A DNA stretch of 64,000 nt. Source: Neoceratodus forsteri. Taxonomy: Eukaryota; Chordata; Ceratodontiformes; Ceratodontidae. Both the position numbers and the translations under genes were made by a program. A model generated the notes under the pieces. It was given only the letters and a program-made list of their open reading frames with translations, was not told the DNA's origin and searched no databases. Shown piece after piece: positions 9,914 to 22,064 of the stretch; position 1 is the stretch's first letter; each line of letters starts with the position of its first letter. The DNA lies in assembly GCA_016271365.2 (NCBI GenBank), contig CM057452.1, positions 1,246,229,001 to 1,246,293,000 on the forward strand, in the 5' to 3' direction.

Positions 9914-10598
9914 TCAGGGCCTCCTACTCCCATCCAAGCTTTAAAGTTTCCCTCTGGAACTTCCTGAAACCTTCTTCGCCCTGTCCCTGCTCCTCGTAGC
10001 CTGCTCCATTGCCCCTTTCCTCCCTCTAGCCCGGTTAGGTGGGGGCCTCATCCTCATCCTCATCCTCAGCCTCAGCCCTACTTGCACTTCTTCTCCAGTT
10101 CCAGCCCAGTAACCTGGTTATGACCCCCTGCCAATGGGCACCCCCCCTTGCAGGCACTTACCATTGTCTCTGCTTCTGTCTACTCCACTGTTCACCTCCT
10201 AATTTATATCCTTTATGTCCCAGCCTATTGTTTATGCACTGTGCCAACCTTGTCCTAGAGCCAGCCTTGAAATGCTTGTTATGTTAGGTATTTTTCTGGT
10301 TTCCTCAACTGTCCATGTGTGAACTTTTGCCAACCGTGCTCTAGAGCTAGCCTTGTCATGCCTGTTTATTTCCTATGTATTTTTCTCAAATCCGCAACTG
10401 TCTATGTATGAATTTTCACAACACCCTGCCTCAGAGCCACCCCTGAAATGCCTGTTTTTCCTATGTATTTCTTTCTATTCCTCAACTGTTTATGTATGAT
10501 GTTTTTCACCTGTAACTCTCCCGGGTAGCACCTGAAAATAGGCACATGGCTGTCTAGTGTGCTAACCCGGTTAACAAAAGTAAATAAATAATTAAATA
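9914..10598 (+). other. LINE-D 3' UTR with nested hairpin and A/T tail
   Basis: Pyrimidine-rich 3' UTR with a short TCCTCA microsatellite (10048-10080). At 10521-10570 CCGGGTAGCAC pairs with GTGCTAACCCGG and encloses CCTGAAAATAGG. A tail of TAAATAAATAATTAAAT follows. The same hairpin ends LINE-E (33899-33951) and the fragment at 39845-40790. Confidence 0.75.
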
Positions 10599-12035
10599 TC
10601 TTCCAAAATGATGAAATTATTAGCACCACAAATTGCTACACCACTAAGACTATTGTTCATGACAGCACTATCAAAAAATGAAATTCCTGCAGATTGCTTA
10701 TCAGCCATAGTTGTTCCCATTCATAAAAAAGGAAGCAGAACAAACTTTGTAAATTACAGACCTATAAACCTCACTTCAGTACTGGGAAAGATTATGAAAT
10801 CTATACTAAAAGATTGGATAAATCAGTGTTGAAAAAAATGATTATATAGATGGTCAGCAGCATGGTTTCACAGTAGGGAGGTCGTGCATAACAAACCTTT
10901 TGTGTTTTATAAGAAAATATCAGCACCACTTGATGGGGGGGCATTGGTGAATTGCATTTTCTTGGACTTTGTGAAGGCCTTTGACAAAGGGGCACATGAA
11001 ACCCATAATAAAAAAACTGATAGATATGCAGGTAGATCATTAAATTATAGACTGGATTCAAAGCTGGCTAAGTGTGAGAAGTCAGATAGTTAATATAAAA
11101 GGATATCTGTCTGATCCAAAAGGGGAGACAAGCGGTGTGCTGCAGGGCTCAGTTCTGGGACATTTGTTGTTTCAGATATTTATATCTGATATGGGCAGAC
11201 AATCAACAAGCTGTCCAAGTAAATATGCGGATGACAAATACTGTATATAAGAGGATATCAACGCAATCCAAAATGAACTGGACTGGATGGGCCTTGCAAT
11301 CCTTATTTGCCGTCAACTTCTATGTATGTTTCTATGAGTACATATCAAAATGATCAAATGCATGGGGGCTTTAATGCTGAAAAGTGTTGTGTAATGCATT
11401 AAGAGCATCACAACAAGGAAAACATATATTTTCGGAATGGACTTCCCCTAAGAAAAACAACAGAAGAAAAAGATTTTGGCATAACAATAACAGGGAAATT
11501 GGCTTATGACACACATTGTAACACACAAATTAATAAGGCTAAATGACTACTCTGGTCAATCAAAAGAAGTTTCAGAAGTAGAAATTAGAGTGATAATGCA
11601 ATTATAGAGGTCATATCTATGACCAGTTCTGGATTATGGCAGCCAGGCATGGGGCTATATTACAAAGGGGACAGCCGATGGGTTGGAAAAAATTCAAAGA
11701 CAAGCAACCAAAATGATCTATAGTATAAAGACATTGTCATATAGTGAGCGTCTTCAGAAGCTAAACCTTATGCCCCTAGAAACAAGAAGAATTTAAGGTG
11801 ACTTACTATTATGTTATGAAATCATGCCGGATAGCTATCTGATAAATGAACTAAACCTCAGATTTAAAAATGATAATCTAGGTACCAGGGGTCACTCTCT
11901 GCAGCTTAGATCCAACAGATTCTTCACAAATAAGAGAAAAGCCTTTTTCACAGAGAGTAACCAATCCATGGAATGAAGTACGTCTAGAGATAATAGTTAT
12001 AAAGTACAAAAAGCAGTTTAAAAATAGACTTGATA
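10599..12035 (+). mobile_element. CR1-like element 1, downstream half
   Basis: Continuation of the element at 4400-4737: SSKMMKLLAPQIATPLRLLF, IVVPIHKKGSRTNFVNYRP, INLTSVLGKIMKSILKDWI, then broken frames with CIFLDFVKAFDKG (about 10950-10990) and a GVLQGSVLG-like box (about 11135-11165). The region around 11640-11880 (GSQAWGYI; KIQRQATKMI) corresponds to the CR1 C-terminal region. Stops and frameshifts are frequent, so this is much older than the LINE inserted into it. Confidence 0.75.
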
Positions 12036-12181
12036 CAGTGAAACCCACCAGGATGAAGTCCAACTCTGCAGAATTCTGCAGTAGACTTACTGCAGCAAAC
12101 AATGCAGTTTCAATGGAAGTTAATCCATTTTGTCATGCAGGAAACCTGTAACACTGTGCTTCATCCTGGCGGGCTTCACTG
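12036..12181. mobile_element. Short MITE with 23-bp terminal inverted repeats
   Basis: Ends CAGTGAAACCCACCAGGATG and its inverted match at 12159-12181, differing at two bases over 23. The interior contains further small palindromes (CTGCAGAATTCTGCAG). Flank TA at left, TG at right, so a TA target duplication with one transition is possible. CAGTG ends and TA flanks suggest Tc1/mariner type, but no transposase is present. Confidence 0.6.
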
Positions 12182-12475
12182 TGTATACTAGCAGTGAATA
12201 GTTTGTGCTATTATGGGTGAATGGCAGGAGCTCACAGGGACATACCACTTCCTTAGCTCCTTGACACTTACTAGTAGTAGTATAAACCTTAGTAGTATGG
12301 GTGGCACTATGTATAAAGAAGGGCAGATAGGCCAAATTGTTGCAAAACCTGGGGGAAGCCAAGGGCCCCATATTCAAGAGTGGCTGGCTGCATCGCACAA
12401 GTGCATGTTCCATGTATCTCAGATGTACCAGCACAAAAAAATGGTATATTCAGAAAATGCACTGTAAAATGTGAT
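12182..12475. other. Unassigned; possible Harbinger-type end at about 12363
   Basis: No gene. GGGCCCCATATTCAAGAG at about 12363 resembles the terminus of the Harbinger-like foldback at 26019 (GGCCCAATATTCAAAA). It may be the left end of the element that contains the MYB-like pseudogenes. No clear partner end was found. Confidence 0.35.
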
Positions 12476-15400
12476 CACACATCTGGCTGAATATCCCAAA
12501 CATGCACGGTCACACAGCAGAAGATGTGTGTTGCAGCAGGGCACATTTGAATATAGGGAATCACGCACAATAGGCAGGAACTGATGAACAAGCAGTGCAT
12601 GGAGCATAATGAATGGGTGCATGTGTGAAAGGTGGTGCTGCAACAGAGCAGTAGCCCAGGGGAAAGTGGAGACACAGTGGCACACCACAGTCGCCAAAAG
12701 GCCCCAATGCAGGGGCAGCTAGTGCCCATCACAGTGCACTTTACAGATGTGGCCAACCATGTGGAAGGCGATCCACACCAGCCATGTCTGCCACACATGG
12801 ATAGGAGACCACAGCAGTGTCCATGACCAATGGACAGGGCTGAAGTCTGAAACAGAGTGACACTGCTGAAGACGTGCCTGTGAGAAGACTGGCCCTGTGT
12901 GCCACCAGCACACCACCACAATGGCATGTAGCAGGAGCACACATGGGGCCCACACTGACAGAGACACATGCACTGACCATGCAGGACACAGCCACATGGG
13001 CACACAGGGTTGCAAGCAGTGGCCAATGCCACCACAACAGAGGAGCACAGTGCCACCACAGGGAACCAGCTGGAAGGAACACAAGGATGGGCACGCCACA
13101 GGAACCCCGTGCTACCTGTGTATGGAAACACAGGGACATACACAGTGTGGGCCTCCCTCCGGGGACAGGGAGCAGTGGATGAGGTGAAGGCATGCACCCA
13201 CCTGTGCACCAGTGGACTCATGGATGCATGGCAAATGTGCCATACACATAACAACAATCCCAATGGAAGAATATCTCATACATAGCCATGTGAGAAAGTA
13301 ATCAGATTTACTGAATGGTATAAAATGGGGACCAACATCAAAACAAAGAGAAGTCAACACAAATGTACAAGCAGAAAACTCAAGAACAAGCAACAACAGC
13401 AATATTAAGAGAACTATTTACATCTATTTACATGGAAAACATGGGGAAAGGGAGAACAAGGGAGGTAGGGGAGCAACTATATACAAAGTAAGGGTCCTGG
13501 GTGAGATTGTGGGGTGGGAAGGGCCATGGAGCATTTAGTGTGCCACAGAGGCATGGAGCCATGCCGGCCAAACTTTAAGCACACCCATATGTGCAGGAAT
13601 GATGGACATAGTCCACCCCATGGTTTGGGTGGCTTGCAGGACATCCCCCGGCCTGTCCAGTATCCATCAGAGAAGCCCCTGGGTGAGTGTCATGGTCCTC
13701 CTTCAGTCTAGATGTCCCTAGTGCCTCCACAAATTGCCACTCATCCTTGGCATCACAACACATCCTAGGGGTCGAAACAGAAAAATAAAACACAGCTTCA
13801 GTGCCAACGGTCTGCCATACCTGGACAGAAAGCCCTCCCCCCAATGATGGGGATGTTTAGACATGCATATGTGAGGTGCGGTGCACAGGCAGTGACAGCT
13901 GTTGTGCTGTGGACATGTATGTCACAAAGCACACCACATGAGATGTGGGTGTGGCATCAGACAATGGCAATGCAGGACATGTGGATGCCATGGCACTGGG
14001 AAATGTGGATGTGTGCCACATGGCCATGTGCCAGATTCACTGTGGCCCCCACCATGGCACAATGGCCACATGCAGAGGCATGTGTGATATGGCCACAGGT
14101 TGCTGAACACTGGCACATGTGTATTGGAGGCAACACCACAGACATACGAGACTGTCCACAGTGGGCCTCACATGCAGGCATAAATGGACGGCATGTGATG
14201 TGTACCCAGATGTGGACCTAATGACACCACCATGCCCCAGGGCAACACCCAGAGACATGCAGGCCTGGGTACAGCCACACAGATGGACAAACATGTGTGG
14301 ACATTGGCAACAGCATGCCAGCAGACTACAGGTGTATGGCACACAGACATGGTGGGGACAGCCCTGCACATGACCACTGGACATGCAGATGTCAGGGACA
14401 CGACCCATGAAGCACACTGGCAGGGCCATGGCAATGGGTGTTGGCATGGGTATGTATCAAAACACTGTTTCTGATGTGCCATGGAGGCCTGCCAAACACA
14501 CAGAGTGCCCCCAATTAAATCATGTGATGCAACACATGGCAACACCCATGCACAGACTGCATGGGACAGAGGGGCCCACATGCAAACAAGGTGCATGCCC
14601 AGGACCCCATTACAGAGGGGGTGCCAAGTGGTCGACTCTCATCCCCAGGCACAGCCAGCACACAGGGTCCACAACATGCTATCACACACTGTGGATTGAG
14701 GTGGGCAATGCAAAGGCCAAACGCTGTGCCAGTGGGCATGGCTGCATGTTAAGACAACACCCAGGGCCGTATTGGAGTACAGGGGGTACACCTGGAATGT
14801 TGGCAAAGGGGCACACTGTGTACTACAATGGCTGATGGCCCAGGAGAACACACACAGAGCTATATGTAACAACAATGTGACACCCTAGCACTGTGCCAAC
14901 ATCACGCAACTACTGCCAGGGCCCCACATACACAATAGGATGAGCATTACAGGGATTGGAAAATCTCACAGTTACATAGGCCAAGTGTTGGCCAGGTGCC
15001 CAATTGAAGGGGCACATATGGATATAGCCCAGCAACATAGTTGGCCATCCCGTCACTGCCCACACCCTTCACAATAGATGGTGGCATGTACACAGAAAGC
15101 CGCATGTGCGGTGTTGTCGAGGAGGGCCAAAGGGTGTAACACCCATAGCTGTGCAGCACATACAGGTCACACACTGACATGGTGGCATGAGCCAGTATGA
15201 ATGGATGGCAGGCAACAGCCAATGGTGAACACCGGACAACACCATCACACAGCCACAGACAATGGTGGAAGTGACAGGAGGGCCAGTGCTGTGTGGAGAG
15301 GCACCACCGCATGCGGTGTCCAATACGAGACCGCTACAGCTGCCCATCACTGCCATTTGCATGCCACAGTCCACACCAGGAAGGGATATGCCCCACCCCC

Positions 15401-17250
15401 CATACAGGGCATGGCTATGGCATATCAATGGCCTGCAGTGGTGGAACTGGGCACTGTACAGTGCCATACCGGAACCATATCGCACCACAGTGGCAAAGTA
15501 GGAGGGCACAGCACTGGAGCAATATGTGACATGGGGTATGCGAGGGTGACAGGGGGGATGTTGACCACTGGATGTCAGCAGTGTAATGCAATTGTATGTT
15601 GCACAGCACAGGGGAAATGTTGAGCAGTGCAGGGGCACACACATGCCAGTGACCACAAAACAGGGGTACTTGCAGCACTGGGCATAAAATGTCCAAAGGC
15701 CCGTGGCGTACACTGCGTGGGTGATGGATGTGGCCTATGACTGTGTCCAGACACACAGTACATTGCATGGTCCACTGGGTCTGTCAGCGATGCATACTCA
15801 GCCAACAGCACACCACTCCCACCACATTTGTGCATTGCATGCATCACATGTGCATGCACAAACCACACGCCATGGACTACAATGGGCTGAGCGGATTCCC
15901 CCATGAACCCAACAGCCACACATCCATGGGCAGCTGTATACATGGGCCCATCACAGTGCTCATCAAGCAGCAATAGGACACAGTGTGTGGCACATGGCTT
16001 ATGCCATGTGCCTGCATGCACTTTGTGCAATAGAGCTGTGCAGAGGGTGGTGGCATGACAGGGCTATGTGCCACACAGCTGCTGCGGACATGTCATGTGC
16101 CACACATCTGGCCAAACATGTGCACATCATTGTGGCATGATAGTACACATGGACCTACATGTTGGATATCAGGGTGTGGATGGCAGTGATGGACGTGGCA
16201 GTTGCATCACATGCACATGTTGGCCATGTGCACATACATGTTGTTCCAGTGACCACAGTGGGTTACACACAGTGGCTACACTGGACATGATGATCACAGC
16301 ACATACAATAACATACAATAACACATGCATACTCACCTGATGCCTGTGGGGCGACTGCCTTACCATGCTCTGCTGCCTGGCCTGCCTCCCCTGGTCCTCC
16401 TCATGCCTCTGGGCATCATGTCATGCCCACCAGACCACTTCCTTGTCTGCAGTGGAAACACAATGACAAAGGAATAATCAGCTCCATGCAGTAACACACC
16501 TGTCACCCCCCCACTACACCCATAAACAAAGCAGGTATGCAAACAACAACCAAACACCCATGAGCAAATGCACCAACTCACACCAGCAGCTGGCATGCAG
16601 TGTACAACCACAGAGGCATGATATAGAACTGCACAGTGCTCCTCCCCATCACCAGGGTCCACACACTACAGCACTGGATGATGATACATGGCGTACATGG
16701 TTGCATCATAGTAGCAATGCAACATCATACAGCAGGCCCTCAGCCGCAATCCATGTGTGCCCGGTACATGGCATTTGTTCCGTGGACCATGGCCCATGGG
16801 TATGGGTGCCATGGCTGGCAACAAGCACAGTGTGCACCATCAGTGTGCTTCATGGGCAACCAGTGCAAGAGACGGACACGGTGCCTGGTGTGCATGCACG
16901 TGCAGCCTGCAATGAACACACATGGCTGCAAACTGGCAACCACATGCGCATCCCACACTTGATTGTGTGGCACAGATGTAGGTGGCCATGTGCCGACACT
17001 GTTGGTAGATGTTTCCCACAGTGGTACGGTCATGGGCTTGTGTACTGTGCACATACACCCTATTGGGGCTGGGCCCAGACAGTGGCAAACATAGTATACC
17101 ATAAATCCATAATGCATCATAGTGTACTGAATCCGATGTCCACCATGGATCGCATACCACTGCCCACACTGGACAGTGTCTGCTACAGACACACACCTGT
17201 AATTACAACAGCCATAATGGCACACAGTCACATGGCCAACATACCTGAGC
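12476..17250. other. CpG-depleted, CA/TG-rich tract, probably decayed Harbinger-type transposon
   Basis: About 4.8 kb of GC-balanced sequence dominated by CACA, TGTG, CATG and CCACA words. In 13861-14460 only about four CpG occur. This is the pattern left when a CpG-rich, methylated element loses CpG to TpG and CpA. Many long open frames in all six frames (for example 12475-13263 minus, 16560-17405 plus) follow from the low content of stop-forming words and show no domain. Weak traces of gene structure are on the minus strand (exon-like 16337-16446). No DDE transposase motif was recognised. Confidence 0.5.
16337..16446 (-). other. Exon-like segment with canonical splice sites
   Basis: On the minus strand TGTTTCCACTGCAG precedes the segment at 16447-16460 and GTGAGT follows it at 16331-16336. 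Its frame gives a polar Q/R/E/H-rich stretch (HEEDQGRQARQQSMVRQ) with one stop, similar in character to the glutamine-rich tails of Harbinger MYB proteins. A second donor-like CAG/GTATGT lies at about 17245 and a CTTCCCAG acceptor at about 17444. Confidence 0.35.
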
Positions 17251-17533
17251 ATGGCACTGTTCCCTGGTGGAAGCACCAAGTTTTGTCGACAGCGACAATG
17301 CCGACCTCCCCCACCCTGATGGCACAATACCGACACAGGTATTGTGCCACCTGTTCTATGGGTGTTTTCAGTGGGGGGCTCTGCCCTACACCCCGGACTT
17401 CTTAGGATTCCAACTCCAGGTCAGAGTTGGTCCAGGGAGGGGGCAGAACACTGGGAAGGCGAAACACAGAAAAAAGGACCATTACCGTGAATGCCGCCAT
17501 AATGGTCTTTTTTCCTGTTTTGCCATTGGGGTG

Positions 17534-17860
17534 TCAACAAAAAGGGGTGCACAGTTCCCGGGTGCTCCATGGCACCAAGTCTTTCCAGCTGTGCCCTGTC
17601 CCTCTGTCCCAGGTCCCTGTGCCTGTGGTGGCACTGTTCCCCCATCTGGGGGATGTCAATCCACCTGGCGAGGTGGCTGGCAATGTCAGTCCACACCTGC
17701 AACCTGGCCACCTCCAGTTCCTCTTGTCTGAAGAGCAGGCCTTCCCTGGGGATGACCAGGCCCACAAGGTTGGCCATCTCCATCTCCTCCCCTCTCTGGG
17801 AGCCTGGACTGGTGACTGTTCTACGGCTGGAATGTGCCATAGCTATGGATGGTGCAGCTA
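17534..17860 (-). pseudogene. MYB/SANT-like DNA-binding protein remnant
   Basis: The minus-strand frame reads FRQEELEVARLQVWTDIASH, then GEQCHHRHRDLGQRDRAQLE. This is the tryptophan, 'EQC+HR+RDL' and basic pattern of the MYB/SANT (trihelix) proteins that accompany Harbinger transposases and of vertebrate MSANTD proteins. The surrounding 250-codon open frame (17421-18170) has no other recognised domain. It lies head-to-head with the MYB-like pseudogene at 18607. Harbinger MYB proteins bind subterminal repeats and help import the transposase; that role is family knowledge. Confidence 0.5.
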
Positions 17861-18606
17861 TAGAAGTCAGTTCTGCACATTTTTGCAGGCCTCTGACCTG
17901 TGCCCATTGTGCGATTGGGAACACATGGTCAGCCTCGTGCTGCAGGCGTGTGTGCCATTGCAATGCATGAGAGAGCTTCCATGGCACATTTCCACACATG
18001 CATGGTAGCAGCTTGATGTGCAGGAAACATAGGTCATGCCCTCTGTACCCACACATGCATCGCTGCACCACAACATCATCTTGTGAAGGGCATCCACTTC
18101 CATGACCCCAGCCATCCGTATTATGCATGTCATGGTCCATGAGCCACTGACACCTGTCGCACATGTGCATGTGTGCAATGCAACATTGCTGACGTCAATG
18201 ATGTGAAACCACATGATGCAGTGACATGTTGTGGCTATCAAGCATCCACCTGTGGAAATGCGTCATGGGATTCTGTGGAGCACACGGAAATGAGTGGTAC
18301 AAAACAGGATGCGCTCAGCACATCTTTGCAATATTCAACCAGGATATGCAAATAGCCTCACTGCACAGTCGGTGCCCTATGCACACATTTTCATCTCATT
18401 ACTGGAATGCATGCAGCTCATTTGCATGCACTGTGCAATATGGGCAGCCCTGTGCCACCCCTCTGAACAGGTGACTGAGAGGTACTGCAGCCTTCAAGGT
18501 AGGTGTTTGTTTTCATTCTGAGTGTCTGTCCTAGCACTCTGCATGCTTTTTTACCACGTGCCACTGCTGTTGTAACTGGGTCTATCCCTGTATGTTGGTT
18601 CCACAG

Positions 18607-19910
18607 GCACCAGTATGGATTCCGAGACCATAAAACCGAGATGTTGCCCAAATTTCATCCTGGACAAGCTGAAGGCCCTCACTGAGGCCTACGTTCAGAG
18701 ACAGGAGTGCCTAAGTAGGAGAATTTGGACACCCCCCAAGTACGGGAACAGGGCTTGAGGGAGTTGGCAGAGGCTGTAAATGCACAGGGGTGTACAACCA
18801 TACCTCCCAGGAGTGCATGAAGCATATTAATGGTATCCATCACTGCAATGAGGAGCTACTGGCCAAGGCCTGTGCTACCCTTTGGGAAACCAGTGGCAGA
18901 CCCTCCACTATTCCCACCGTGACAGCACAGGAGGCACAGAATGCCACTGCCCTCAGCCATGTGGCTGTGGAGGTCATTCCCAGTGGTGGGTATGACATTG
19001 AAGCTCGGTTGTCTCAGCAATGTGAGTATGCCTAAGACAGGTCATGTGCAGTTCTGCATGTGGGGTTCACATTCTGTGTGTGGCATGTCATCCAGTCTGT
19101 GTTGCACTCTGTTGCCACAGAGCTGCAGACACTGTATGGGTGTGCATGCTGGGGATGTGGGCTGGCATACTCACTGAACACAGGTGTATATGGTTTATAT
19201 GCCAATCTTTTAACATAGCATTCCCATGTGTGTCTGTGATGTGCCGCAGGCAGTTGGGTGCTGTGTCTGTTACTACCTCTGTGGTGTAGGGGATTGATAC
19301 AGTATGTGTACATCCTATGTACGAGTTACAGGGGTCATCTGACACAGTCTGTGTATTTGTTCTGGGGCTGCACTGGGAGGGGATGTGTACAGGTGTAAAG
19401 GGGGGTGGGCAACAGTTGGTGTGTGTGTGTGTTCACACTGTCATATTCTGGAAGCACCCATGGTGCAAGAGCACACCCCCTATATGTGTGTCCTAGAATG
19501 TCTGCCATGTCTGTCCTGCTTACACTGTCACAGCTGTGTATTGACACCTGCACAACTGTCACATGCATGTGCACCTACCTTTGTATGTTATGACTATGTT
19601 GCCATGGCCATGCAGACATAACCATGCTCTCCCCTTTTGTTTCCACAGCAACATCACATCCCGAGGCAGGCACAGCTCCATGGGGCAGCCGCATGAACTG
19701 CAGGACACCTGATCTCTGACCATGGTGTCGGCCAGTGTGGTGGCAACCCCTGTGGACCCAAACACATTATGGGGGGATGACGGTGATGTTAATGATAAAG
19801 CCATCTCCTTCTCAGCTGAGGCACTCCTATCAGCCATGGATGTGCTCGTCTCTGACACTGGTGATGATGACATCACCCAGGTCAACAGTGCTCTGTGTTG
19901 GAGAGTTTAA
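18607..19910 (+). pseudogene. Two-exon MYB/SANT-like gene remnant (Harbinger-associated type)
   Basis: Exon 18607-19021 follows TGTTGGTTCCACAG and precedes GTGAGT; exon 19649-19910 follows CCTTTTGTTTCCACAG. An upstream AAG/GTAGGT donor at about 18499 suggests a 5' exon. Translation: ATG at 18615 (MDSETIKPRCCPNFILDKLK), ALTEAYVQRQECLSRR, a frameshift, REQGLRELAEAVNAQG, another frameshift, SQECMKHINGIHHCNEELLA, ETSGRPSTIPTVTAQEA. The last exon is acidic (SAMDVLVSDTGDDDITQ) and stops at 19908-19910. The 'LAEAVNAQG' and 'ECMKHINxI' spacing is that of Harbinger MYB-like proteins. At least two frameshifts make it non-functional. Confidence 0.6.
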
Positions 19911-20483
19911 ATATTTTTCTGAAATTTGCAGTGTCATCAGATTTCCAGTCATAAGGAAACCAGGTTTATTTTCCTAACAGTGACCCACAATTTCCTGGCC
20001 ACCTGGTGATGTCACTGAGCTTCAACACAAATTCTGCCTCCATAATTAACTAGTAACAGGACAGTCACTGTTAAAACTTTAATGTATCAATATAGCATCT
20101 TGTAAGCTAATTCACAGTGTCATGTTAGAATTTCACATAATACTACTAGAATGCTCCCTCATAAAATGTGATATCCTATCATAATTCCTGAGATGAAAAG
20201 CAATCTGCTTCTGCAGTGCATGTTTATGGCAGGCAAATGGCTTTTTGGCACATCTCTGTCAAAAGAACCTGGGAATAAAAATCTCCCTTCCTGGTATGCA
20301 GGTGGCCTTCGAGTCAAAAGGTCACCCCTTTTGAAAAAAAATCTAGGCTTTTCTCTATGCCTTTAATTAACACTGGCATAGGCATACACAGAGATCCCAT
20401 AAACCAATATATAGCAGAAATATATACTGCAAATAATTATTGGCAGTTGGCATAGTGCGCGACATTAACTACTCATTGACAAT
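19911..20483. other. No recognisable feature
   Basis: About 570 bases of AT-rich sequence without an open frame, terminal repeats or LINE motifs. Confidence 0.5.
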
Positions 20484-20990
20484 GTGGACCACTACAGGAT
20501 AAATACTCTGTGGTACAGACTTGAAGCCCTAGAAAGTGTTACACAGGCAGAAAAGCTGCACAGTCTTGGCATGCCAGAAATGACAGAAGGGACTGATTCT
20601 GCTGTGTTCACAGCATCTTGGCTAGGTGAACAATTTCACCTGGATATGGCCCCATTTGTGTACTGAGCATTCCAAATCATGCCAAGAAAAAGGCATGATA
20701 GTAAGGAAGTGCAAAGAACTCAATTAATTCAGTTGGGTCACACAAAAGGAGTAGTAGTGTGTTTTAGGCTGTACAGCATGCCAGTCTGATATCAGTGGAC
20801 TTGAGTGAAAAAATTCTGTTTTCCCCAACCTAAGCTTCATGACAAAGGAACATTGCACAGCAATAGGGAACATCACACAGTAATCATTTGGAGTCTCACA
20901 TAATCTTCAGTACTCAGCCAAACTCAAGGTAGTTTATGCTGGCAAACAGTGCTTATTTAGTGATCCAAAGGACACTGGAGTGCTTGTGGA
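20484..20990 (+). pseudogene. L1 ORF1p-like fragment, copy A
   Basis: Carries the L1 ORF1 signature YRLEALESVTQAEKLHSLG, MPEMTEGTD and FTASWLGEQFHLDMAP. This corresponds to the end of the coiled coil and start of the RRM domain ('LEnrsRrnNlrilGlPE..EG..p..F...wl'). A stop at 20664-20666 is followed by broken frames equivalent to the C-terminal domain. Worse preserved than copy B. No ORF2 follows. Confidence 0.65.
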
Positions 20991-21320
20991 CAAAATTTAA
21001 GTGAGCTTTGGGTGTACAATATGATTGGTGAGGACTTGGACTTGAATTGATTTCTCAGCTGGGAATAGAAGCCTGTAAGAACCGTCAGTGCCAGGGGTAT
21101 GAGGGGTTGACAGACCCTGAATCTGGTGTTGCAGGCTGAAATAGACTCAATAATGACCTATTGGGGCATAACAACATTGCATATTAACATTTTATGTAGG
21201 TGTTGTTATTTTGGACTCCCCACATGGCCCCCTCAAACACTAACTGTAGCTTCAAGTGGTGCCTGCCTCATGGCACCAGCCCAGCAGTTCAGTGGATCTT
21301 CTTCTCTCCTCCATTTGGCA

Positions 21321-22064
21321 TCTGATAGGGCTGGATAAGGCCCTGCTCCATTTGTTATGCAGAAAGAGTTTAAATACAAGGGTCTGTTCTATCCTCTCCT
21401 TTTCTGTCTCTTGTCTGTTTGGTTGCGCAGCCAAATTTTCTTGTGAGACCTAGGAACTGATTACTTTGACGGTTTTGCAGTTCTTCACCTCTTGCTTTCT
21501 CTCTGCCGTCCCTTGCTATTTCTGTATTTTCTTACCCCTTACATATCTGCAATTATAAAAAATATATTTATGAATCTCTGTGTAAAACTGGGATCCCTAT
21601 GTTTGAAAACATGTATAGTTATGCTATTGAAATGATTGCAAAAAGCTATTTGGAACTCAAGGAGTTAACCTGAGATACTAGTTAGCACAATCTCTCCAGA
21701 GCGGTCAACAAGATGTCTGTTCTTGATCACTCTGTATTTTTTGCTGCACCTGCAAGAAACTGACAACAACATTTTATGAAAAACAGGATGCCTGTTAACG
21801 AGCAGAGGCGGCAAAGACTTATAAAAAGAGAGGCAATGTTTTTGCAAAATAGAGAGAGACAGAGACTTACAGACTGAAACTTGAAATTGTGAAGAAACAC
21901 TCAGAAGAAGGACTTTGTTTTCTCTGTTTGTACTGCCTTTGTAAATAGTTATACTGAAAAAAAATGTATTTTTATTTTACTGTTATTGATAAAAATAAAA
22001 TACCATGTGGATTTTGAAACTGCTCCTGGTTTTCCTGTGTTTCCTGACCTATGCCTCGACGACA
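21321..22064 (+). mobile_element. Solo-LTR-like insertion with 5-bp target duplication
   Basis: TGGCA occurs at 21316-21320 and 22065-22069, and the undisturbed site is present once in copy B (24724-24728). The 744-bp insert has no coding sequence. It holds a TATA box (TATAAAA, 21820-21826) and a polyadenylation signal (AATAAA, 21994-21999) about 175 bp downstream, the promoter-R-U5 order of an LTR. It ends in CA but starts TCTG rather than TG. A solo LTR of an endogenous retrovirus or Gypsy-type element is the best reading. Confidence 0.65.

Larger units (their letters stand above)
4738..10598 (+). mobile_element. LINE-D: near full-length LINE with a tandem-repeat 5' region, inserted in CR1-like element 1
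   Basis: The insertion is bounded by the interrupted CR1 reading frame on both sides. A short ATA target duplication is seen (4735-4737 and 10596-10598). Order: 81-bp repeat array with longer V modules (4744-6656), unique leader (6657-7150), endonuclease (about 7155-7940), RT (7945-9480), C-terminal region, 3' UTR with nested hairpin (10521-10570) and an AAATAAATAATTAAAT tail. There is no room for a separate ORF1 between the array and the endonuclease. The 5' array recalls the monomeric promoters of mouse L1, but in a Jockey-superfamily element. The coding part has a few stops and frameshifts, so it is probably dead. Confidence 0.85.

Noticed and set aside
12475..13263. 262-codon open frame on the minus strand
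   Set aside because: Cys/His/Trp-rich translation without any domain, in a CpG-depleted CA/TG-rich tract where long frames occur in all six frames. Composition explains it.
16560..17405. 281-codon open frame on the plus strand
   Set aside because: Same compositional tract, overlapped by equally long frames on the other strand, with no motif.
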